Positions 40,501 to 52,500 of a DNA stretch of 64,000 bases are shown in pieces; position 1 is the stretch's first letter; the number at the start of each line of letters is the position of its first letter. The position numbers were made by a program, and so were the translations under genes. The DNA comes from Agelas oroides (taxonomy: Eukaryota; Porifera; Demospongiae; Agelasida; Agelasidae), in contig OX422183.1 in NCBI GenBank assembly GCA_949130485.1, forward strand, positions 19,437,934 to 19,501,933, written 5' to 3'. The notes beneath the pieces were generated by a model that had not been told where the DNA came from, made no database searches, and saw only the letters and a list, made by a program, of their open reading frames with translations.

Positions 40501-43500
40501 CCCTCGCTTTGGTTCCTCTGGTTGAACCTTGCTCTTTCAAAAATCAGGTTTTTCCGAACCTTTAAAAATCCATCGAGCTTGCTCATGACTGCGTCGTACC
40601 GTTTACGTTCGTCGTCGGAGATCCCTGTTGAGGTAAGCACATTCTCTGCTTCCTCACCCATCCTCTGCTTCCTCACCCATGCAGTAGAGCAGTGTGGACA
40701 CCTGGCGAGTTTCATCTGCGCTCTTGAGTCCAGAGGCAGTGCAGAACTGCTCGTACTGTCTCTTCCATTTTGTCCACTCATCCGGATTACAGAAATTGAA
40801 GGGATCGGGCGGTTGTAGCTGTAACTTTGCCATGTTTCTCCAGCACCAGCACCGCTGCCACCATGTCGTGCGTGGCAATAGCAGGGATCGAGTCTATTTT
40901 CACTTTAAATAGAACAGGAAATTAGACTCAATCTAAATACAATAATAACTCATGCTACAGATGTGAGCTCCTGTGTGGTGGTGGCTGCCAGCAGGTGGTC
41001 CAATATATTGTGCTGTACACATGCATTCACAAGGTACTGGCTGGTAACCTTTTAAAATTGAAAGCACTTAATCAAATTTTATTTGAATTTACTTCAAGTG
41101 GTGTTGATGAGCTTCCCTAACCAGTAAGTAAAGCTCATCCCCCAGCACAGGTGAAATCTTGGGAGCTGGTGAAACAAAAAATCTCCAAACAAAAGGAAAT
41201 AATTGCATGAACTTATAGCTGGAAGTAGTTGGGTATGCAATAAATTGACGACAGTCAACAGCCAGTCACATGACTGAATGTGAGGGCTTATATTAACTAC
41301 TATTTGTGTGCCGACTACACCACAAAATACCATTTCTAGTTGAGAGCAAGCAATGGTGATGGAAGTGTACGAAATGGAAAGTTACATTCGAGGCCATCAC
41401 ATTTTGTGGAACATAACACAGCTTCTGCAGCAAGTGGATAGAAATAAAATAGTGTTTGTCATTTTGGGGAGACAATGAGTCAAAGATCAAAAGACTGCCC
41501 TGCCTACTGCATGCAAGCGTTGTCCAGGTCTCCTGCTTCGTGCAGTTCAGACTGTAAGTAACAGTGATGTGCCTCTTCCAAAGCAGCAGAAGAAGGACCA
41601 CAACATTGTTGTGAACTGTGCTTCAACAGCGTGTAGCACTGCTTGATACACACTACAATGATAATTACAACGTTCAACAGCCTCGGGGGTATGCCCCGAT
41701 GGTTATTTATAATTGTTATTGCACAGAGCAGGAAGAGGTGGGATGCAAGGGGCGGGGCCATCTCCAAGGTAGCCACACGGTAAGTAGTCTTGCGTGAAGT
41801 GGGAGGGTCTGGTTGCAAGCCTATTTTGCATTTTGTATGGTAGGAATGCAATTATCATCTAGATTACGTAATGCCTAAAAGTTTTTGAATTCAGGTTTCA
41901 AGTCAGTGTAGCCCAGTTCCCTAGCTGTACCTATGCTAATTTCTGAATCTTTTATTACAATGCAATGTTTGAGGCAAATAACGAAGTCTACAGTTCTCAC
42001 CGAATGTCAGTGTGTTATAACTGCATGTTCTGCAATCTGATTGGACTGCAAAATTTCTGCAGCAGGTACAAAATGCAATAGCTTGCGACCAGACTACACA
42101 GTGGCGTGTTTGTGTAGCTTTGTAAAACACTCTGTTTTCATGTTTACCACTAATCACTTCACTACTGGAGAGAAGAGGTCCATAGTAACTCACAAGAAGA
42201 GCACTATTCCAGGTGAGCTTCGATCAAAGGCCGTTTTGCTTGTATCGTTCGATCGATGTTCTTGCTGGCACACCGTCTCTGTTTTGACAGTTTCTTGCTC
42301 CAGTGTACAGGACCTTAGCACGCCTTTATTACTAGAGCCTTAGAGAGAGAAAGTACTAATATACTACCTGTAATAATGTTGGAGCCGGAGCAAAAAGCGT
42401 TGCAAAGAGAGAAGTCACAAAATGGTACGTCAAAATGTTACAGGTCTTCAACATTCAGACTTAAAGGGTTAAAAGAGGCTGAGGAATTTAGCCCGATTTT
42501 TCCAAACGACCTTTGTCTACATGATCCCTGCTAATGGAAATACTACCTGGACTGCTTGCCTGAAGCAGTTGCTGTACCTGTGGTAATGTTTATCCATGCA
42601 TACGGCAACAATATCACTTGCTGTCAAAGTACCTCAGATCATTTGCTGTCAAATACTCATTTTGTGCACTTGCTGCAAAGTTGGATAACCAAACTATCCC
42701 GTTGCTGCTGTCAAACATGGAAAAGCTGTGCTTGTCTCAACTGACAAGACTTTCACTGTATCGGACCATGATTGCACACAATTCAGTCATGTCCCTAACG
42801 TGAATCTTCTTATTGACATTCCTGCCACCCCTGACAACTATTTTTCATAAACTCACCATTTTTGGTAACTAGTCTCTTAGCGCAAGTATCTAGGTAACTC
42901 AACGGTGTTTTCCCAGTGCCACTCAAATCTGGGCACTGCATAAAATTTTGAGTAGCGTTCTTCATAGACTAACAAAGCAGTTGTTGACGTGCTTTGTCCT
43001 CATATTTTTTGCCAAACCTAAACGAAATGACCTAGAAATTTTAGTACGAAACGCCATACAGCTGTGATTTTCCACAACAAAGAAAAGCACTTCACTAAAA
43101 TTGATGCGAAGTTAGTAATGGTAGGAATTGTATTGGGACCGCTATTATGGAGTACGAACCTACCTCATAATTATCTTTGATGTGGATATCAGCTCTTTCT
43201 TTATCAACAAGGTACTTCACTATGTCAAGATGTCCTTCTTCAGCTGCCATGTACACAGGAGTCCTCTGATGAAAGAAACAATATTGTTTACTTATAAACA
43301 CAGTCAACTCATTCACAGATTTGACCAACTTTCAAGCAGCCTAATTATTCTTCAGTTGATTCTAACAGATATGTACTTTGGTGGGTTTAAGTTAACCTAT
43401 TACATCCAATAGTGCCCATATGTTCCCAAATTGCTTCCAGGTATTTGTCACAGCTGCGCGTTTTTGAGTTAGGCTCTAGTTATTATGCCAGAGGAGGTCG

Positions 43501-46500
43501 ATCAAAGTATAATTAGCTGAAATGTCTCATAGGCACTTTTCTTAGAAATCGTGTTCAAAGTTTAGCTGTAAAACATGTTGAATTTAGTATTGCCACAGAA
43601 CAGCTTGTGTTTCACATGCTACTGGTTCTATAGAATTGTCTCTAGCTAGTCATCTTAACAAATGTACAGTGCAAAGATACATTTACTGGAAGTTTTGCCA
43701 TCATTTTCCAATGAATAGTGAGTACCTGCACTTCGCCATTGTTACAGTAGCTCACTATATATATGACCTCACTGTCAACTTGTCTGACTACTTTTTTAGT
43801 AAAGCAGGTTTGTTTACTAATTTAGACGTAACTACAAATGTCTGAACTCAGCTACTTCACAAAATATTTATTTTTTCAATATCAATCAACGACATGATTG
43901 TTTTGTACACATGCGCATCAGAGGGATAAAGTAGTACTTCTCCTTTTCAGACCTCAATATTATTGTATTTTAAGGGTATTGCTATATAGACTTGCAAGTT
44001 TGAAGTCTGCCAATCTCCACTTTCATGTGACTGACTTCAGTGCAGTTCACGTCATGTATGCATGAATGGTTTTCCTTCCAGAAATTTGTTTTAAGGTAGA
44101 CCCCTGTGCAAAACAGTAATTTACCCTTAACAAAAAGATAAAGAGATACAGTTGGTGAAAATTAGATCCTATAGAGGGTGCGTCATTGCAATAGAGGTAC
44201 AATAACACCTAAAACACAGGTGCATACAGGACATGCACTGTCTAGGAACAAGGCTAACTCAATCCTGTAGCATATACCTAGTATACACACCAAATTAATT
44301 CCCATAGATCAATATAACTCATATTAAATAGTTCATACTCAATAGCCCACAGGGCATTCGCTGCATAGAAACCTTGGTGTTTGCTAATTAAAATACGCTT
44401 GTAGCTACTACCCAAAACAGCAAAATAAGCTCCCACTGTAGACGAATATGGCATAATTTACGACATACAGCATTTTCTTCTACAGGTAGAAGGATTGGTG
44501 GTAAGTGTGCTACAGCCTTCCAAAGCTAGAACAAGCCAGCAGCCTGAAGCTTATTGAATATGCATGTGAAGTGACCCACATGCACTGTAACTGTACATTT
44601 TTGATGTAGATGCTAGAGCAATTACAATAAGTGTATAAGTTGTGGAAAGATCACTTTTGCAGATTCCGGGGCAGTGTTTCGCTGCTAATTTGACCAAACT
44701 CTCTTACTACTTCTTCGGTCCAATGACCTTCCTCAGGCATACAACAACTGGGACACTGATGCAATATTAGCTAGATTCTTATTTCTTGCCAACAAGTACA
44801 CAAGAGTCCTCTGATGGACTGACATTCGTTTGTGTTCTATTGTCACTTGCTGACAATAAGGTCACACAGCTGTACAATATCCAGCCATATTGTCTTCTCA
44901 AAATAATGTACATGTATGTACTTACCCCAGACTTATCTTTGATGGTAATATCTGCTTTTTTCTCACCAACAAGATACTCCACTATTTCTTTATGTCCCCT
45001 TTCAGCTGCCATGTACACAGGAGTCCTCTGATGAAAGTGGAAAAAACACCCTGTTGTTCAATACATGCTTGCATATATAACTAGACAAGTGATTCGATGA
45101 ATGAATGAACATTCAGCAGGTTAGTGCACCAGACTGATCCAAATATTTCTTATGGTGGTACTAAACCTCAGCCAATACTGTATTTGGACTGAAAACTTGG
45201 GGATACTCAAAGCTTAAAGGCTAGCAGTCTGTTTCAGAAATTGACTAACCTCCAGGCAGGTTAGTGGCACACTTAAAAATTATTTAGAATGATTATGCAT
45301 CCACAGTGGACCTTCACTGGTGCCTGAGAACAGAAGTCAAGCCTTATCCAGCGGTACATAATAAGCTGCTCATGTAAATCACACTTGGGTGTGTGTATTA
45401 TGGGGGTCTATGGCAGGTCTGGAGTATATGCTCCCTTTCAAAATTAGATGCTTTGAGATTGCTTCTGAAGTCATTTTGGGGCCAAAATGCAAACAAGGCC
45501 TCATACATCAAACACATGAATAGTCCTCAGTCCAATGGCATTAGATGTAAACTACATTATTAGCAGCAAAGGTGGTACAGTCAAAACCACATCTGCTGTG
45601 CCAGTTGTGCTGGCATTGGGAGTAGCGGCTACAGGGCATTACATACAACAACCTCAAATGAGTAATGCTGATCGATCCATACTTCAGTAGTATATATATA
45701 TATATATTATGTACTTACCCCAAACTTTTCTGTGATGTTGATATCAGCTTCCCTTTCGTCAACAAGGTACTTCACTAGGTTTATATGTCCTTCTCCAGCT
45801 GCCACATACACAGGAGTCCTCTGATTGGAAAAAAAAAACTAATATTCACTACAAAACACAGTACTTGACATGTATAGTCAGAAATGACTGACTTCTGGGT
45901 AGGTTTGGGTAATCAATTGATGTTCACAGAAGAGTACAAATTCTATGACAGGTCTGAAGTGGTACTTGTCTTTTCAGATCCTGCTGTTCAGTGAACTGGT
46001 AATACTAGTAGCTTGAATACCAGCAATATTTCAAACTACAAATTGACTATTGTACTGCATGATTAACAGACTAATTACAATCATACATGCATAAATCATG
46101 GTGGGGACTCATTGCACATGGGAGGCCACTTTAGTTGCCCATACTAAACTTTTTAGTGTAAGCAGGAGGCCACTGTAGTGGCCCGAAAAGTATAGTCTTG
46201 TGTGCAGACTACTTCCAGTAGGTGCGAAACATTTGGTCTAGGAGCGAGACTACTATGAGCACTTACTGTGTGAAGCTGAGAACCTTAGTGACACTTATGT
46301 ATGACCCTTCAGTTTGATAGTTTGATCATTTAGGGTGAGCTCGAGTGAGCCCCACAAATGTGTGAACAATTTCTGCAAGCAAAGACCTGAGTGCCTTCGT
46401 CGCTCCTTCGTCATCATCCACACAGAGCGTGGTCAGTGGCAGGCATATTTTATACGGGAGAAGTTGGCATGCCTTGCGAGGTTAGTGTAACAGAGCAGAT

Positions 46501-49500
46501 TTTACAAAATTTCCAAATTCCCAAAAATCCTGGGGGAACTGAGGATGCGCAAACAGTGTGTATCAGGTTCTTTTTTCTCCACCCTCGCACGAGAGCCTGA
46601 GAACAAGGCTAGTGGCATGCATAAGCTGATACTTAAGCATTAAATTAGAGTGTGTGACTGACTAGTGTGGGGCTCACTCACACTCACCCCAATGAGCATT
46701 TAAATATTTCACGAAGACTGTATGTCTGTGCACTTGAGTTCAGTTGAGTAGGTGCAGTGTTGGAATCAAAGAAACCCGGAGCGACAAGTTGAAGCACACA
46801 TGGCAACTTACTTCTGGTTTATGCAACTACTGACCATGACAGACAAGGCAGGATGCTCACAGATGGCGGCTAGAAACCATGCAAGGAGGTTGAGTTCACT
46901 TCAGGTAAAGACTATCCATAAAACAACACTCATAAATGGCAGATGGTAGCATCACTTCTCCGGTGGGAATGAGGCTGCAGCAGAGATCATTTGAGTGTGA
47001 AGCTTATTCCATGGCTGTGTAACCATAGTACCTGCCATGAGTGGAGAAATGGCTGCAGTTGGTCTACCACCCAGCTACCTCTGGTGAGGACTGACTTACA
47101 GGTCATTCCATGTCAAATCAACACCAAAACCCTGACCCTCACGGATTTGGACAAAACTTGGTTATTACTGTAGTCTCACGAAAGAATGCCCATGGGTGGA
47201 GCACCTTACAAGTCCGCCAAGGGGGAGGGGGGAACTCTTTCAAGTACTTCCGCATTTAACCACTAAAGAGAGCCCATGTAATGTTTACAGGGACTCGAAG
47301 CCCTCAAAGCAAATAATGGACAAACAATAACACGGTAGTGGCTTCAAAGTCAAGTCCTGACAGCATACAACACTCTGAACGTCACCATGTGAACGTAGTT
47401 TAGCTCACGATGCGCACCGCATTAGCTACGTTCGTCTACGCAAAGCTGCATTGTAGTTATTTTTGGTGAAGTATAACACAAAGTTTCTTACCTCAGATAT
47501 GCATAGCGTTTGAGGATATGCTTCTCAAACTCCAAGAGTGCACTCCATTAGCCACAGGAGCTTGTTCCAGGGTGGACGCTCATTCAAGCAAACGTTGATC
47601 CTATGCACGAAATTGGACCAAAGTAGGGAGTGGGCGCTCTTTCAAGGGTGGGCGCTCTTTCGCGAGATTACGGTACATAGCGTCTGTTGAGACTTCACCC
47701 ATAGTCAGTTTCAGCATTATATGTTGTATGGCCATCAGGCTAAAACTCAGTCACAACCCCAGCCTCCGCTGGGACTCACTGGACCAGGAGCTGTGGGCAC
47801 TATGGTATATATCACATGCCAAGCCATTTTGTGCGAAGTGCTGCAAATATGATCACAGTGCGGCAGCCTGTCCCTCTGGGAACTGCTTTTCCTTTCGTAC
47901 CAACAACCGGACAAAAGATGGCCGCACCATCTGCCTGTGATTCAAACACTCTGCCTGCCACAATGCCTACAAGTAAAAGTACGCCCACGTGTGCCTCAAA
48001 TGTGAAGGGGAGCACCATCTGCGTCCGGCACCTGCAGCAGCCATACCATGCACTTGAGGGACATACCTGCATACACCCATTCATGTGGCTCGTCTTGAGT
48101 CTGAACTACACACAACCCTGACCAAGCGTGGTGTTCACGCTTACTCCACACCCTCCAACATGTTGCCACTATTGGCTACCATGGCCCCTGTGCTCCATGA
48201 ATTTCCAAAACCTTGAAATTAGCCACCCTTCACCCTGATGCCATTGCCAATGAGCTACACAGTGAATGTGCCAAGGGCCACCTGGTGGGACCCTACAACT
48301 CACCTCCCCTTCCCAAACTCCAGTTGCTCAAGACTGGGGGTCATCCCCAAGAAGGATGGCTCTTGGCACATGATAATGCACCTGTTGGCTCCACACTTGA
48401 ACAGCATTAATGATGGGATCAACAAAGATCCTTATTCGCTCCATTACAGTACACTGGGTGATGCAACTCAGCAGATAGCCAGGCTGGGCCTGGATGCTTC
48501 CTTTCCAAGATTGATGTAAAGAGTGCATTTCGCCTCATACCAGTGAACAGGCAGGACTAGGAGCCCTTCAGAATTCACTGGAGGGGCTCCTACTACTTGG
48601 ACAAAGAGCTCCCATTTGGGCTGCGCTCAGCCCCCTTCCTCTTCAACAAACTACATAGCCAATGCACTACACTAGATTATCACTAAGAATTACCATATAC
48701 CCCATTTGATTCACTACCTCGACGACTTTATACTTATTAGCCCCACATAGCCTGCATGCCTTCATGCTAAAACCCCCATTGTAACTCGTTTTACCAACCT
48801 TGGAATTCCCCTCTCATGAAATAAAATTGAAGGACCATCGACATTTCTAACTTTTCTAGGCATCCAGCTGGACATTGTGAGGTTGCAACTGCGCCTCCCT
48901 TAAGAAAAGTTCAGCAACCTCCTGTCACTACTTATGGCGTTGCTAACCAGGAAGAAATGCACAAAACACCAGCTCTTGTCACTGATTGGACACCTCTCCT
49001 TTGCTGCAAAAGTCATCCATGCTGGGAGAATCTTCATCCTACGGTTAATTGACCTCTCTACTAGAACCAAGGCCCTGCACCACTACCTATACCTCAATCG
49101 AGAAGCCAGAGCAGACATTTGGTTGTGGATCACCTTCCTACCAACCTGAAATGGATCTGCCCAGATCTTACAGCCAGACTGGAAAGTATCCCCACATATG
49201 CACCTGTGCCTCAGCTGTACACGGACATGGAACCTACTTCAATGGTGCTTGGTTTTGGGGTCCCTGGCTTCTCCACAAGCAACATAACTCGGAGACTGGT
49301 ATTTCTATCACTTGGCAAGACCTTTATGCAATAGTCTGCAGCTGCAGCATGGGGGCACATGTGGGCAGGACACCGCACACTCGCCCACTGTGACAATTTA
49401 GCAGTGGTAGACATCTGGCAACACCACACGCTTCACCATTCCCAGGGGAGGTGACACCACATTCACCACTCCCACCGGAGGTGACATCACAATAATCACC

Positions 49501-52500
49501 ACTCCCACCGGAGGTGACATCACAATAATCACCACTCCCACCGGAGGTGACATCACAATAATCACCACTCCCACCGGAGGTGACATCACAATAATCACCA
49601 CTCCCACCGGAGGCAACACCATAACCACCACTCTCACCGGAGGCAACACCATAATCACCACTCCCACCCGAGGCAACACCACCCCGGAGGAGGCAATACC
49701 ACATCACCACAGCTCCCACAGGAAGCAATACCATAATCACCACTCTTGCACTCACCACAGCCACCAAAAATGCAACACACACATGATAGCTTTTCTGTAG
49801 ACTTCACTACAAGCATATGGCATGTCTACACAGGCTATCTCACAGCATATCACGGTCCTTTCCAACCACTAATTACTCATACCCACAGCGGAACTATTCC
49901 ACTCCCCTGTGGGGGCAATCGAGTGCTCGCTACCTCATTTAGGTGATTCTTGGTCCTTCCTGGGGGAGTGCAACTGGTGACACGCTCACCACCCAATCCA
50001 GGACCACCTAGCCTTTTTCCAGCAACATGCACTGAGGGTACTTTAGAAAGCAATTGCAAACCACACTAGCTCAGCATGCATATTAGAACGGCTCAAGAGG
50101 GGATGACCTAGAATACAGGATAAATCTCTTTAATGACTGATGAAGAGTGTACTTGTCATGCAACTTTGCCCGCATGTTATCTGTTGGCGCAATCCAATTT
50201 GAAGATAGGTTTTGCGCTAGTGTCAGGTGGGATAGGGGGTGGTGGGTGGGCATAGGCATGACAGCCGTGCACATGGCGCCTGTCTTGGATGGTTGTAGAA
50301 AAGCCTTGGTTGGCATTGATGGGAGAACCCTTAGCTCAAGTTTCCAGTGCTAGCTCACAGGAGAAGTGGAAATACGAATCATACAATGTATCAATAGCCT
50401 CGGAAAGGTGGGATAGGGGGTGGTGGGTGGGCATAGGCATGACAGCCGTGCACATGGCGCCTGTCTTGGATGGTTGTAGAAAAGCCTTGGTTGACATTGA
50501 TGGAAGAACCCTTAGCTCAAGTTTCCAGTGCTAGCTCACAGGAGAAGTGGAAATACGAATCATACAAGGTATCAATAGCCTCGGAAAGACTTCCAGAAAA
50601 TGAAACTCAGTGTATAATAGGTTAAGTGACTGTTTACATGGACTCAGGCAGACAGGATTTAACCAGGTAAGGTCTAGCCTCGTACACATACAGGCCATTC
50701 ATAAAAACGGCCTGGCAACTTACCCGAGTTCAAACTGTTGATTTCTGCTGCCCTGGAGTTGGCAGTACCAATCAGATGACAGTTTCAGAATTTCAATTGC
50801 GTCATAAATGCATCACAGTGCAGTATAACGAATATACCGTAGCCGACCCATGGTACCAATAGCACTTGGAATGACGGTTTTGTTCGAACTCCCTCTGCCG
50901 ACTTGTGTGCAGCTATACAGTACCTGCGGACAAAACGGTTTCTTTACAAGCAAGGACCTGTTCGAGAGTAGCAGTGTGGTACTACTTAGTACTTACTTTC
51001 AGTCAGGCATATTGACATCGGTGAGTGAGAGCAAGTCTCCTGCAAGCGGTGCGTCTACAGATGACAAGACAGCAACCATCCAATATAAGCCTGTAACGAG
51101 TCTTGCTGGCAGCAACAATGCGCTTGTACATTACAAACAGTCATGTGGCTTCGATCAAATATCACATGCATTCTCCAATATTCATGGCTTGTATGGGTGT
51201 AGCTGTAATCTTTTTGACGTCATATCCGTATACAGTTTGAACCTGGGTATAGCATCTACTTGATCCTGTAACTGCACTGGCTGCAGCTCTTAGTGCCGCA
51301 TGGGGGGATCTGACACCTACTTGACCTCATTATTCGCACCCTCCACAATGTTTTGGGTTACACAGGCAGTTATACAGTTGTCTGACCCCCCAGTAAGGGA
51401 GGCCAGGCCTGACCTTACCTGGCCTCGTAGGCTGCCCTCTCCAGCGCCAAGTGCCGCAGCCCACACAGCCAATATATAAGACCAAATGCACCATTGCTCT
51501 CACAGTCGACACATTCAGCAAATAAGCCAAGTTGACGCACTTTGCTAAGCTCACTCTTAGACACCACAATCCTTCCCCCCCACCCACACCTGATCATCTT
51601 TGTTTCTGTACATCATCCTGCAGTTTCTATATTAAAGACAGTGGGTGATTCCTGGACCCTCCTGGGGGAGTGCAACTGGTGACACGCTCACCACAAACTC
51701 TCCCAATCCAGGACTGCCTAGTCCTTTTTCCCGCAACATGCACTGAGGGCACTTTAGAAAGCATGTACTAGGACACAGATCAAACAGCTACTTGCATGGG
51801 CAAACTCCAAACCACACTAGCTCAGCATGCATAATAGAATGGATCAAGAGGCCCCGGGGATGACCTAGAACACAGGTTAACGCTGTTTTTTTGTAATTGA
51901 TGCTATCCTCTTGGAAAGTATATAGGTAGGAAGAAAGAAAGAAGTCAGAAGAAAGGTGATTTGTCTGCTTTAGCAACTTGCCCGTCTGGTACTTTAGAGA
52001 TGCTTTTCAACAAAGTTAACAGTCCTGTTGCTCATGGAAGCACTTGATAATGATTGATATGGCTTATAGAGGTCATTGACTAATATAACGCAGACATTTC
52101 GAGCGTGTCATTTGTGCACTTTTAATGTTGCTGTCATTTTTTTTCAGGGCCATCCCTACATATAGCATACTACCGTATGCTGTGATATTATGTCAGTACC
52201 TACTCCTCAACATACTCTTGAAAAGGTACATCACTTTCGTTACATTTGAGCTTTGAAAGCTGGCATTTTGTTCCTTTCAAACAGCAGAATTCACTAAATG
52301 TTGGCATGCAAATGCAACACAAAGTCCCATATATTCATGCATATACTATACATCTTGCTACATTACTCTGTGTCTAAAGTGGAGAGGAGGCATTTATTCA
52401 AACATTCAATATAGCCATCAAGAACAGCAATGTCATTGGCCAAGTACCATGAGACAGTTAATTTGTGTTGCTGGGCATTGTCAAGAGGGAGCTGTTTAGT

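Larger units (their letters stand above)
36787..40959 (-). mobile_element. Ty3/Gypsy-type LTR retrotransposon, decayed, with target duplication
   Basis: TG...CA terminal repeats at 36787-36924 and 40864-40959; 5-bp target duplication GATGT at 36782-36786 and 40960-40964. On the minus strand, directly inside the 5' repeat, the sequence TGGTGGCAGCGG can be the tRNA primer-binding site. AGGAAAGGAGA just before the 3' repeat is a polypurine tract (36925-36935). Domain order is gag, zinc knuckles, protease, reverse transcriptase, RNase H, integrase, as in Metaviridae/Ty3-Gypsy. Several frameshifts and stops make it inactive. Confidence 0.9.
43266..47165. other. Introns around ankyrin repeats 5-7
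   Basis: Between the exons: AT-rich intron, a fragment of an ankyrin-exon start near 44789-44815, a (TA)n run near 45690-45705, the hammerhead-like word at 44711-44738, and the inverted-repeat element at 46332-46695. 46700-47160 carries words of the GGGGCGAGC repeat family. Confidence 0.4.

Noticed and set aside
49430..49700. CRISPR-like regular array
   Set aside because: Units are contiguous with no unique spacers, in a eukaryotic intron next to a retroelement. A simple minisatellite.
49324..49782. Minus-strand 152-codon glycine/serine-rich repeat protein
   Set aside because: The repeated residues mirror the 33-bp minisatellite, whose length keeps every frame open.
50850..51263. 137-codon plus-strand frame between the two direct repeats
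   Set aside because: No domain seen. Could be element-derived, but nothing supports a specific call.
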